A DNA stretch of 64,000 bases from Rossellomorea aquimaris TF-12 (GTDB lineage Bacteria > Bacillota > Bacilli > Bacillales > Bacillaceae_B), in the NCBI RefSeq assembly GCF_001648555.1, contig NZ_LQXM01000026.1:62001-126000 (forward strand), read 5' to 3'. Below are positions 8,981 through 16,531 of the stretch, piece after piece. A program made the position numbers and the translations under genes. Positions within the stretch are counted from its first letter, which is position 1. Each line of letters begins with the position of its first letter. Below the pieces are notes generated by a model that was not told the DNA's origin, did no database searches, and worked only from the letters and a program-made list of their open reading frames with translations.

Positions 8981-9122
8981 ATGTCAACTGTTGAATTAAA
9001 AAAAGTGTTGTTAGCAAATGGAGAAACTATCGCTTATCGAGAACGTAGTGGAGGGCAAATCCCAATCGTTCTTATACATGGGAATATGACGTCTTCAAAG
9101 CATTGGGATATAGTTTTAGATA
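8981..9122 (+). pseudogene. Alpha/beta hydrolase, 5' fragment (split by IS)
   Basis: N-terminal part of an alpha/beta-hydrolase: about 47 codons from ATG 8981 (after AAGGGGG) to the IS insertion point, with the oxyanion-hole motif HGNMTSS. After the insertion the frame runs into the IS and stops at 9154. The remainder of the gene resumes at 10613. Removing the element and one copy of the 8-bp target duplication restores one continuous frame of 298 residues (junction HWDIVLD-KMDERFK), so the disruption is recent. Confidence 0.9.
9115..9122 (+). repeat. Target site duplication, left copy
   Basis: TTTAGATA directly left of the IS end; the identical octamer lies at 10605-10612. An 8-bp duplication is usual for IS1595-family insertion. 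Confidence 0.9.
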
Positions 9123-9203
9123 GGCTCTTTTCGCAAAGATTGTTGCTATTTTGACCATCCTTATAAGAGGTGATAAAATACTCTTTCAGGAGGCGGTTTC
9201 TCA

Positions 9204-10211
9204 ATGATTAAAGACATCTATGCCACGTTTTCGGACTTAACTAAAGACGAACAAATTCAACTATTCAACCTGTTAAAAGAAGACTTTATCGATGATGAAG
9301 ATACTGATATGAAAGATGCATTCACAACAATTAGAGAAACCCGTTTTAAAGAAGGGTTAGGATGCATTCATTGTGGAAGCGTGAAGGTAAAGCGAAATGG
9401 CAAGTACAGAGAGAGGCAAAGATATCTTTGTCGTGACTGCGGAAAGTCATTTAATGACCTTTCAAATACTCCGATTGCAGGAACCCGTTATCTTGGTAAG
9501 TGGGCGAAGTATTTTAATATGATGGTGGAAGGCTATACCTTGCCTAAGATTGCTAAACGCTTAAAAATCCACATCTCTACTGCATTTTACTGGAGACATA
9601 AAATTCTTTTTGCTTTGCGTTCAATGGGATATCAAATGTTGAAAGGGATTATTGAAAGTGACGAAACCTTCTTTAAAGAGTCTTTAAAAGGACGAAGAAC
9701 ACTTGACAGGAAACCAAAAAAACGTGGCGGCAAAGATAAATTGAGAGGGATTAGCCATCTTAAAATTGCTGTTGTTGTCGCCCAGGACCGTAATGGGCAA
9801 GTCATTGCTCAAAAAGCAGGAAACGGTCGTGTAAAAGCAGAAGAAATTGACGCAGTTATCGGGAGTTATATTGACCCGTCTGCTTTGTTATGCACAGATA
9901 CAGCCACGAACTACAAGAAATTCGCCCAAATCAAGGCACTTAAACACGAGCCAATAAACCTAAGCAAAGAGGGATACGTCAAAAAGGGCATCTACCATTT
10001 GCAAAACGTCAATAACTATCATAAACGTCTAAAAGGCTGGTTGGATAGGTTTCAAGGAGTGGCTACAAAGTATTTGGATAATTATCTTTATTGGTTCAGC
10101 TTCCTTCAGCAAAGTAAGAAGTTGGCTGAAAAGGAGCAGATAAACCAAATGCTTCTCAGTTCTTGCCAAAATTCAAATAGCATTACCGTCAAATTCCTAC
10201 GTGAGGTATAA
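9204..10211 (+). CDS. IS1595-family (ISXO2-like) transposase
   Basis: 335 residues. An N-terminal zinc ribbon (CIHCG near residue 52, then CRDCGKSF) recognises DNA ends, followed by a helix-turn-helix-like segment and the DDE domain. Visible catalytic-type residues are D in ESDETFF, D in LCTDTATNYKKFA, and N/K in HLQNVNNYHKRLKGWL, a pattern typical of IS1595 transposases. ATG 9204 follows AGGAGGCGG. No frameshift or stop, so it is probably active. Confidence 0.93.
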   Translation: MIKDIYATFSDLTKDEQIQLFNLLKEDFIDDEDTDMKDAFTTIRETRFKEGLGCIHCGSVKVKRNGKYRERQRYLCRDCGKSFNDLSNTPIAGTRYLGKWAKYFNMMVEGYTLPKIAKRLKIHISTAFYWRHKILFALRSMGYQMLKGIIESDETFFKESLKGRRTLDRKPKKRGGKDKLRGISHLKIAVVVAQDRNGQVIAQKAGNGRVKAEEIDAVIGSYIDPSALLCTDTATNYKKFAQIKALKHEPINLSKEGYVKKGIYHLQNVNNYHKRLKGWLDRFQGVATKYLDNYLYWFSFLQQSKKLAEKEQINQMLLSSCQNSNSITVKFLREV

Positions 10212-10215
10212 AAAA

Positions 10216-10250
10216 ACAGCCATTCCTTTGCGAAACGGCTGTATTTCTTA
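10216..10250 (+). terminator. Terminator behind the transposase gene
   Basis: ACAGCC (10216-10221) pairs with GGCTGT (10237-10242), flanked by an A-run and followed by a T-rich stretch. It lies between the convergent transposase and passenger genes. Confidence 0.55.
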
Positions 10251-10273
10251 TTCGAACATTCAACTCTTACTGC

Positions 10274-10453
10274 TCACCCTAAACCACCACCACCTGGTCC
10301 TGTATTACCACCAGTATAGTTCTTATCTTCTCCAGGTTTGGCTGAAGAGCTAATGCCTTTTGTATACCTATCGTTGTCCCGTTTTTTCCTTCTGAAATCA
10401 ATCAATAATGCAAATAACAAAATTCCTATAATCAATATTACTAACCACCACAT
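10274..10453 (-). CDS. Small membrane protein carried inside the IS (passenger gene)
   Basis: 59 residues: one N-terminal hydrophobic helix (starts MWWLVILIIGILLFALLIDF), a basic patch RRKKRD, and a Gly-rich tail ending GPGGGGLG. GGGGGAG stands 6 nt before the ATG at 10453. It is encoded between the transposase gene and the right end, on the opposite strand, so it moves with the element. I do not recognise a function. A topology with the tail inside the cytoplasm is suggested by the basic patch after the helix. Confidence 0.7.
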   Translation of the reverse strand: MWWLVILIIGILLFALLIDFRRKKRDNDRYTKGISSSAKPGEDKNYTGGNTGPGGGGLG

Positions 10454-10604
10454 AAAACTCCCCCTTTTCTTACAACTATTTTTAGATAATAAATTCTATA
10501 AATAAACTGGCTTTTAAATGATTGTGTCATTTATATATAATACCATAAAAAGTAAATAATTTCCTTGTTCTTACTCAATAACAACAATCTTTACGAAAAG
10601 AGCC

Positions 10605-10612
10605 TTTAGATA
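10605..10612 (+). repeat. Target site duplication, right copy
   Basis: TTTAGATA directly right of the IS end, identical to 9115-9122. Confidence 0.9.
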
Positions 10613-11367
10613 AGATGGATGAACGCTTTAAACTATACGCAATCGATATGAGAGGATTTGGGGAATCAAGCTATCATCAGAAGATTACCTCGATTAAAGA
10701 GTTATCAGATGATATGAAACAATGGGTAGATGAAATTGGAGTTCAGCACTTCTCGATTATTGGCTGGTCCACCGGTGGAGCGGTAGGAATGCAATTCAGT
10801 ATAGATTATCCGAGCTATTGTGAGAATCTTATTTTACTAGCCTCAGCTTCTACAAGGGGCTATCCCTTTTTTGGAACGAAAGAAGATGGCACAGTGGATT
10901 TCATGAATCGACTACGTACAATCGATGAAGTTAAGATGGACAGTGGAAAAACAATTCCTGTGCAGGAAGCCTATGATGATAATAATCGCGAATTTCTTCG
11001 TTCATTATGGAATGCCCTCATTTATACTCATCAACAGCCAGATGATGACCATTATGAAGAGTACATCGACGATATGAGAACACAACGAAATTTAGCGTCT
11101 ATCTATCACGCGTTGAATACCTTCAATATTAGCTCAGTTCATAATGGACTTGTAAACGGTTCAAATCAAGCTAGTTCAATTTCTATCCCCGTTCTTGTGT
11201 TAAGGGGAGATCGAGATTATGTGATTACAAAAGAAATGACAGATGAAATTGTCGAGGATATAGGAGAAAACGCGACATTTGTAGAATTAAAGAATAGTGG
11301 GCATTCACCACTTATTGATGATATTGATCAACTGCTTGGGGTAGTGACGTCATTTTTACAGAGATAA
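10613..11367 (+). pseudogene. Alpha/beta hydrolase, 3' fragment (split by IS)
   Basis: About 250 residues from the point after the right target duplication. An ATG at 10615 could open the fragment, but it belongs to the interior of the ancestral gene and has no ribosome site. Motifs: DMRGFGES, the nucleophile elbow GWSTGG, a late Asp in RGDRDYV and the catalytic His in SGHSPL, so the catalytic triad is complete in this part. The oxyanion motif HGNMTSS is on the other side of the IS, so the fragment alone should not be functional. Context (KAS III, FabG, thiolase) suggests an esterase/thioesterase or C-C hydrolase step. Confidence 0.85.
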
Positions 11368-11381
11368 AAGGAGGAGTCAGC

Positions 11382-12125
11382 GTGAGATTGAAAGGAAAAG
11401 TAGCCCTTATCACGGGTGCGGCAAACGGAATTGGATTTGCTGCAGCAGAATTATTTGCAAAAGAAGGCTGCAGTGTAGCCTTAGTAGATTTTGATTCAGA
11501 GGTTGGGGAAGAAAAAGCAAAGTCTTTGAGTGAGATGAGTGAAGGGAAGGTCTCTTTTTTTCAAGGAGACGTAGCAGAACGTTCTTCAGTTGATTCCTTT
11601 GTTAAAAGGGTAAGGGAGCACTTTGGCAAAATAGATATATTAATTAACAATGCAGGAATTACAAGAGATGGAATGATCCATAAGCTGTCATCTGAAGATT
11701 TTCAAAAGGTTTTGGACGTCAATTTAACGGGAGTATTCAATTGTACGCAAGCTGTACTTCCTTATTTGATTGAAAATGGAAAAGGGAAAATCATTAACAC
11801 TTCTTCTGTAAGTGGTGTGTATGGAAATGTTGGTCAAACCAACTACGCAGCAACAAAGGCAGCAGTGGTGGGGATGACAAAAACATGGGCAAAGGAATTG
11901 GGACGTAAAGGGATCAATGTGAATGCAGTGGCCCCTGGTTTTACAGAAACAAGCATGGTTGCCTCTGTTCCTGAGAACGTGATTCAGCAAATGAAAGCGA
12001 TGATTCCATTAGGAAGACTAGGGAAACCGGACGATATTGCAAAAGCATATCTATATCTAGCATCTGATGATAGTGATTATGTAAATGGTACGGTTTTACA
12101 TGTAGACGGAGGAATCATGATGTAG
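11382..12125 (+). CDS. SDR-family 3-oxoacyl-ACP/CoA reductase (FabG type)
   Basis: Short-chain dehydrogenase of 247 residues. The cofactor site is TGAANGIG near residue 13, NNAG is in the structural loop, and the catalytic Ser-Tyr-Lys is seen in SSVSGVYGNVGQTNYAATKA. An Asp (VDFD) after the second strand would favour NAD(H), although FabG enzymes of this group vary. The start is GTG 11382 behind AAAGGAGGAG. It lies 14 nt after the hydrolase remnant and 30 nt before the thiolase gene, so it is probably part of the same operon and reduces or oxidises a 3-oxoacyl/3-hydroxyacyl intermediate. Confidence 0.88.
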   Translation: MRLKGKVALITGAANGIGFAAAELFAKEGCSVALVDFDSEVGEEKAKSLSEMSEGKVSFFQGDVAERSSVDSFVKRVREHFGKIDILINNAGITRDGMIHKLSSEDFQKVLDVNLTGVFNCTQAVLPYLIENGKGKIINTSSVSGVYGNVGQTNYAATKAAVVGMTKTWAKELGRKGINVNAVAPGFTETSMVASVPENVIQQMKAMIPLGRLGKPDDIAKAYLYLASDDSDYVNGTVLHVDGGIMM

Positions 12126-12155
12126 AAAATCGTTAACAGAAAGGAGAAGTGAGAA

Positions 12156-13331
12156 ATGAGAAATGTCGTTATTACAGCAGCACTTCGAACACCGGTAGGG
12201 GCATTTGGGGGAGTGTTTAAAAATCTCTTGCCAACCGATTTAATTGTTCCCGTTATGAAAGAGGCCGCAAATCAAAGTGGGCTATCAGCAAATGATATTG
12301 ATGAAGTCATATTAGGACATTGTATTCAACGTACGGACCAACCTAACACAGCAAGAACAGCTGCTTTATTAGCTGAATTTGATGACACAACAACAGGTTA
12401 CACCATTCAAAGGCAGTGTGCCAGTGGAATGCAGGCCATTATTTCTGGAGCTATGCAAATACAAACAGGTTTATCAGACATCGTATTAGCTGGTGGAGTA
12501 GAAGCAATGAGTTCTAGCCCTTATATCTTAAATCAACATCGATTTGGGCAAAGACTTCAGCACGGAGAAATTCGAGACTCTGTCTGGGAAGTCCTTGAAG
12601 ATCCAATTCATGGAATTATGATGGGGGAAACGGCAGAAAATCTTGCAGAAATCCATTCGATTTCTCGTGAAGAACAAGACGAATTTGCTGTTCTTAGTCA
12701 TCAGAGAGCAGTAACAGCCATGGAGAACGGATATTTTGATTCTCAAATCGTTCCTATCACAGTGAAGGAACGTAAAGGGGAAAAGGTTATTGAAAAAGAT
12801 GAAAGTCCTCGATCTGGATTAACAGTAGACATGCTGGAGAAGCTAAAGCCAGCTTTTAGAAAAGGTGGATCAGTTACTGCTGGTAACTCATCCAGCTTAA
12901 ATGATGGAGGGGCTGCATTAATTTTAATGAGTGAGGAAGAAGCGGAACGAAGAGGGCTGCAGCCTCTGGGGAGAATTGCTGGCTTCTCCGTAGCTGGTGT
13001 TGACCCGAAGGTAATGGGGATCGGACCGGTTCCTTCGATTCAAAAAGGGATACATAAGAAAAATTGGTCGCTGGATGAAATCGATTTATTTGAAGTGAAT
13101 GAAGCCTTTGCAGCCCAATACCTTGCAGTAGAAAAAGAGCTTGGATTAGAAAGGGAAAAAGTGAATGTGAACGGCAGCGGAATCAGCATCGGCCATCCAG
13201 TCGGATGTACTGGAGCAAGGCTTGTCGTGTCACTCGTTCATGAATTGAAGCGTCGACAATTGAAAAAAGGAATTGCTTCTTTATGTGTTGGTGGAGGAAT
13301 GGGAGCTACTGTCTTAATTGAAGGAATGTAA
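12156..13331 (+). CDS. Thiolase family protein (acetyl-CoA C-acyltransferase)
   Basis: 391 residues, the standard length for thiolase. The nucleophilic Cys is in QRQCASGMQ (near residue 88), the His is in VNEAFAAQ, and the C-terminal pair is in [14 protein letters not shown] and CVGGGMGA, so all thiolase signatures are present. It probably cleaves a 3-oxoacyl-CoA to a shortened acyl-CoA and acetyl-CoA, or the reverse. Preceded by AAGGAGAAG. Last gene of the liv-associated operon, followed by a strong terminator. Confidence 0.9.
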   Translation: MRNVVITAALRTPVGAFGGVFKNLLPTDLIVPVMKEAANQSGLSANDIDEVILGHCIQRTDQPNTARTAALLAEFDDTTTGYTIQRQCASGMQAIISGAMQIQTGLSDIVLAGGVEAMSSSPYILNQHRFGQRLQHGEIRDSVWEVLEDPIHGIMMGETAENLAEIHSISREEQDEFAVLSHQRAVTAMENGYFDSQIVPITVKERKGEKVIEKDESPRSGLTVDMLEKLKPAFRKGGSVTAGNSSSLNDGGAALILMSEEEAERRGLQPLGRIAGFSVAGVDPKVMGIGPVPSIQKGIHKKNWSLDEIDLFEVNEAFAAQYLAVEKELGLEREKVNVNGSGISIGHPVGCTGARLVVSLVHELKRRQLKKGIASLCVGGGMGATVLIEGM

Positions 13332-13342
13332 TGGTAGAGTGC

Positions 13343-13371
13343 TAGTTCTTTAGGGAACTAGTGCTTTTTTA
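13343..13371 (+). terminator. Terminator of the liv/acyl-CoA operon
   Basis: CTAGTTC (13343-13349) and GAACTAG (13356-13362) form a stem followed by GC and a T-run. Confidence 0.85.
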
Positions 13372-13402
13372 TAGTATTGGGTAACTAGAATTGTTTGTTA
13401 TG

Positions 13403-13908
13403 AGTAATCAATCCAAATTTACAATGGCGGTGGAATAAACGACTGGAACCGTGAGCATGTATGGGCGAAATCACACGGTGATTTCGGTACAGCACAAGGG
13501 ACAGGGACGGACCTCCACCATTTGCACCTACTGAAGTTACAGTGAATTCATTGAGAGGAAACTTGGATTTTGACAACGGAGGATCTCAGCATAATGAAGC
13601 ACCTGGAAATTATTATGACAGTGATTCCTGGGAACCTCGTGATGAAGTAAAAGGCGACGTGGCAAGAATGATTTTTTATATGTATGTACGGTATGAAGGT
13701 GACAATGGGGAATTGGATTTAGAATTAAATAGTGTAGTTAATAATGGGAGTGCGCCATGTCACGGGAAAATGAGTGTTCTTCTTCAATGGCATGCACAGG
13801 ACCCTGTTGATTCAAGAGAAATTAGACGTAATAATTTGATTTTTGAACGATATTAAGGAAATCGAAATCCTTTTATTGACCACCCAGAGTGGGCAGAAAA
13901 GATTGGGT
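13403..13908 (+). pseudogene. Endonuclease I family nuclease, degenerate remnant
   Basis: Two frames together encode the C-terminal half of an endonuclease I (EndA/YurI-type extracellular DNase). The first frame (13415 on) reads YNGGGINDWNREHVWAKSHG, including the active-site region NREHVW. Near 13525 a single-base loss shifts the frame; the second frame continues PTEVTVNSLRGNLDFDNGG and LLQWHAQDPVD. A stop at the codon ending 13856 lies where family members have Gln (RY-stop-GNRNPFIDHPEWAE), so it is probably a CAA-to-TAA change. The N-terminal part with the signal peptide is missing. The gene is dead: truncation, frameshift and nonsense. Confidence 0.8.
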
Positions 13909-13923
13909 AAAGTTTTTATAAAA

Positions 13924-13950
13924 CGGTTAGGAATTCCTAACCGTATTTTT
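13924..13950. terminator. Terminator after the nuclease remnant
   Basis: Perfect 20-nt palindrome (13924-13943, centre GAATTC) followed by an AT-rich run with five T. It survives from the former nuclease gene. Confidence 0.7.
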
Positions 13951-13956
13951 ATGGAA

Positions 13957-13995
13957 TGTAACTCTTTTGTAACCAACTCCTTTTATGATTAAAGT
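13957..13995 (+). promoter_or_regulatory. Promoter of the acyl-CoA ligase gene with 11-bp direct repeat
   Basis: TGTAACT at 13957 and TGTAACC at 13968 (11-bp spacing). TTGTAA at 13967-13972, a 17-nt spacer, then TAAAGT at 13990-13995. The layout and much of the sequence (including CTCC-TTTT in the spacer) match the liv promoter at 3199-3236. Confidence 0.55.
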
Positions 13996-14019
13996 ATTCA
14001 AAAAAAGGAGGAGATGAGT

Positions 14020-15507
14020 ATGGAAAGAGTCACAGATTGGTTGCGAAAGCGATCAATGATCTCTCCTGATAGAGTTGCGTTAATCAATGATTCAATAAAT
14101 GAAACAATCAGCTACCACTTATTAGATGAACGAGCATCTAAGTGGGCTCAATATATGAAGGAAAAAGGGATAAGCAAAGGAGACAGAGTGGCATACGTTT
14201 CTAAAAATGATTCTGTATGCTTTGAGATTTTGTTTGCATGTGGAAAGATAGGAGCCATTTTTGTTCCTTTGAATTGGCGGCTATCCCCTTCTGAAATCGA
14301 TTCGATTGTATCGGACTGTACACCTAAGTTAATTTTTTATAAAAAAGAATTTCAATCTCTTATATCAAGCCTTCTATTAAACAATCCACACCAATGTTTA
14401 GAGGGAATATCAGCATCTGTCTATGGTAAAACAAATGGTTTAACTTCATTCACTTCACTTGTATTAGACGATCCTTGGATGATGATCTACACAGGTGGTA
14501 CAACAGGAAGTCCTAAGGGAGTAGTGCTGTCACATCGATCCGTTACAGCTAATGCGATGAACACGATTATTAGTTGGAACCTTGAAGAAGAGGATTGTAC
14601 CATAACGTATTTACCAACCTTCCATACAGGAGGAATTAATGCATTATCACTTCCTTTATTAATGGTTGGTGGGAAGGTCGTGATGGCAGAACGTTTTGAG
14701 CCTATTGGAGCAATAGATGCTTTGAATGAGTATGGATGTAGCATTGTACTGCTTGTACCGACTATGTACCATTTACTAATGGAAAATGAAGAGTTTAAAC
14801 AGACGCCTTTTCCAAAAATGAAGGTATTCCTATCAGGTGGGGCACCTTGTCCAGGGAAGGTGTATGATTTTTTTAGAGAAAAACAAATACAGTTTAAAGA
14901 AGGCTATGGTTTAACAGAGGCAGGTCCTAATAACTTTTACATTGACCCTTGTAAAATGAAAAAAGGTTCCGTGGGAAAAGCCATGATGTTCAATCAAGTG
15001 AAGATTATAGATGAGGATGGTCACTCAGTTCCTCAAGGAGAAGTAGGGGAACTGTTGCTAGGGGGAGATCATCTTTTTAAAGAGTATTGGCAGAATCCAA
15101 CTCAAACCAAAATGGTATTACGAAATGGATGGTTACATACTGGAGACCTGGCAAAGGTTGATGGTGAAGAGGATTACTACATCGTCGGAAGAAAAAAAGA
15201 CATGATTATTTCTGGTGGAGAAAACATTTATCCTCAAGAAATCGAACATTGGTTATGTGAGCACCATGCTGTTTCAGAATGTGCGGTTATTGGCGTGCCA
15301 CATAAAAAATGGGGAGAAGTTGTTACGGCGTTTATTACGATTCGGCAAGGTAGGAACCTGACAGCTGAAGAAGTGAAAATGTATTGTCAACAAAAATTTG
15401 GAGCTTATAAAATCCCGAAAAACGTTCATTTCATCAAGGAACTTCCGAAAACTGATGTAGGAAAAGTGAATAAGAAATCACTAGTGAAACTTTTTCAAGA
15501 GCAATAA
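14020..15507 (+). CDS. AMP-binding acyl-CoA ligase (long-chain fatty acid or aryl acid type)
   Basis: 495 residues, ANL superfamily. Motifs in order: P-loop-like YTGGTTGSPKGVVLSH (near residue 155), GYGLTEAG (A5), HTGDL (A7), GRKKDMIISGGENIYPQEIE (hinge, A8) and the adenylating Lys in KTDVGKVNKK near the C-terminus. It activates a carboxylic acid to its CoA thioester using ATP. The start is ATG 14020, 8 nt after AAGGAGG; an ATG at 14014 is too close to it. Its own promoter matches that of the liv operon, so uptake, activation and thiolysis are probably co-regulated. The substrate is unknown. Confidence 0.88.
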   Translation: MERVTDWLRKRSMISPDRVALINDSINETISYHLLDERASKWAQYMKEKGISKGDRVAYVSKNDSVCFEILFACGKIGAIFVPLNWRLSPSEIDSIVSDCTPKLIFYKKEFQSLISSLLLNNPHQCLEGISASVYGKTNGLTSFTSLVLDDPWMMIYTGGTTGSPKGVVLSHRSVTANAMNTIISWNLEEEDCTITYLPTFHTGGINALSLPLLMVGGKVVMAERFEPIGAIDALNEYGCSIVLLVPTMYHLLMENEEFKQTPFPKMKVFLSGGAPCPGKVYDFFREKQIQFKEGYGLTEAGPNNFYIDPCKMKKGSVGKAMMFNQVKIIDEDGHSVPQGEVGELLLGGDHLFKEYWQNPTQTKMVLRNGWLHTGDLAKVDGEEDYYIVGRKKDMIISGGENIYPQEIEHWLCEHHAVSECAVIGVPHKKWGEVVTAFITIRQGRNLTAEEVKMYCQQKFGAYKIPKNVHFIKELPKTDVGKVNKKSLVKLFQEQ

Positions 15508-15553
15508 AGGAAAAGGACCTCTATATCTCGAAATAGAAATCGAGGTGAAAAGA

Positions 15554-16090
15554 ATGAAGGCATTGTTAACGGGAACAAGAATTTACTTATCCGGATTTGA
15601 GGACGAGGATGTTCCATACATCAAAAAGTGGAATGGAAATGAAGGGGTTCAAAGGTTGCTGGATGCCCTTCCACCAAAACCAAAGTCAGTAGAAGAAATC
15701 AAAAAGTGGATTGGCGAGAAAGAGAATACAGCTTTCCGCTTCGCTATAAGGTTAAAGGAAGATGCAAGAATCATAGGGTATGTAGAGTTAGATGGAATAC
15801 TATGGACCCATCGAGTAGGTTGGGTAAGTATAGCGATTGGAGAAGAAGAGTTTTGGGGAAATGGTTATGGAAAAGAGGCATTGGAATGTCTTTTATCATA
15901 TGCTTTCCAAGAACTTAACCTATATCGACTGCAATTAACGGTCTTCTCATATAATAAAAGAGCCATTCGATTGTATGAATCATTAGGGTTTAAAAAGGAA
16001 GGTAGCTTCCGACAATTCTTACAAAGAGACGGAGCACGTTATGATATGGACCTGTTTGGGTTACTAGTGGACGAATGGAAGGAAGGGTGA
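15554..16090 (+). CDS. GNAT-family N-acetyltransferase (RimJ/RimL type)
   Basis: 178 residues. The RimJ/RimL-like beginning (GTRIYLSGFEDEDV) is followed by the acetyl-CoA binding region EEEFWGNGYGKEAL and the conserved end NKRAIRLYESLGFKKEG. It transfers an acetyl group to an amine, for example a protein N-terminus or a small molecule; the substrate cannot be told. The ATG at 15554 is 6 nt after GAGGTG; the frame is open to GTG 15545, which overlaps that site. It follows the ligase gene by 46 nt with no terminator between. Confidence 0.85.
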   Translation: MKALLTGTRIYLSGFEDEDVPYIKKWNGNEGVQRLLDALPPKPKSVEEIKKWIGEKENTAFRFAIRLKEDARIIGYVELDGILWTHRVGWVSIAIGEEEFWGNGYGKEALECLLSYAFQELNLYRLQLTVFSYNKRAIRLYESLGFKKEGSFRQFLQRDGARYDMDLFGLLVDEWKEG

Positions 16091-16107
16091 GTGCACCCTT
16101 CTTTTTT
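16082..16107 (+). terminator. Terminator overlapping the end of the acetyltransferase gene
   Basis: GAAGGGTG (16082-16089), loop AGTG, CACCCTTC (16094-16101), then seven T. The stop codon lies in the stem. Confidence 0.85.
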
Positions 16108-16134
16108 TGATGGTGGTTTATAGAGGAGGATTGT

Positions 16135-16524
16135 ATGAATATTAAAGGATTTAATCATTTAACAATCAATTGTAGAAGCTTGGAGGAATCACTTAATTTT
16201 TACAGAGATATATTAGGAGCAGACCTAGTACACAAAGGGAATAAGGATGCCTATGTAGAGTGGGGTTCGATTTGGATATGCCTTCTGGAAAAAGAACAGA
16301 TGCCTTCAACGCTTAAAGGGTTAGGAGTTGACCATATTGCTTTTACTATAAGTGAAGAGGACTTTCATATGGCAGTCGAAACGTTAAAGAGTAAGAGAGT
16401 AAAAATAGTACGAGGACCAGTCAAGAGAGGAAGGGGGTGGACGATTAATTTTCTAGCTCCAGACGGAGTGCAGTTTGAGCTGCATACGTCTAACCTGAAA
16501 GAGAGAATGGAAATATGGACATGA
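16135..16524 (+). CDS. VOC-superfamily protein, fosfomycin-resistance/glyoxalase-like
   Basis: 129 residues, two betaalphabetabetabeta units. Metal-ligand candidates are His in GFNHLTI (residue 7), His in VDHIAF and Glu in VQFELHT. The C-terminal part (ELHTSNLKERMEIW) recalls FosB-type metallothiol transferases, but the family also includes lyases and dioxygenases, and resistance should not be assumed. ATG 16135 follows GAGGAGG. It is convergent with the MFS gene, with only 7 nt between stops. Confidence 0.75.
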   Translation: MNIKGFNHLTINCRSLEESLNFYRDILGADLVHKGNKDAYVEWGSIWICLLEKEQMPSTLKGLGVDHIAFTISEEDFHMAVETLKSKRVKIVRGPVKRGRGWTINFLAPDGVQFELHTSNLKERMEIWT

Positions 16525-16531
16525 TTTTTTT

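Larger units (their letters stand above)
9123..10604 (+). mobile_element. IS1595-family insertion sequence, 1482 bp
   Basis: Terminal inverted repeats are GGCTCTTTTCGCAAAGATTG at the left and its near-perfect complement at the right (ends at 10604), differing at one position over the first 20. It is flanked by a perfect 8-bp duplication. It carries a transposase gene on the plus strand and a small membrane-protein gene on the minus strand. The element is intact and looks recently inserted, because the host hydrolase frame is otherwise undamaged. The same terminal sequence begins several short repeats elsewhere in the window. Confidence 0.93.

Noticed and set aside
10615..11367. Intact short alpha/beta hydrolase gene
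   Set aside because: It lacks the oxyanion-hole segment, has no ribosome site and joins in frame with the fragment left of the IS.
13385..13576. 63-residue minus-strand ORF
   Set aside because: Antisense shadow of the endonuclease I pseudogene, whose plus-strand frames match a known family.
16135..16524. Confirmed fosfomycin resistance gene
   Set aside because: Only the VOC fold and some FosB-like residues are seen; the family is too varied for a resistance call.
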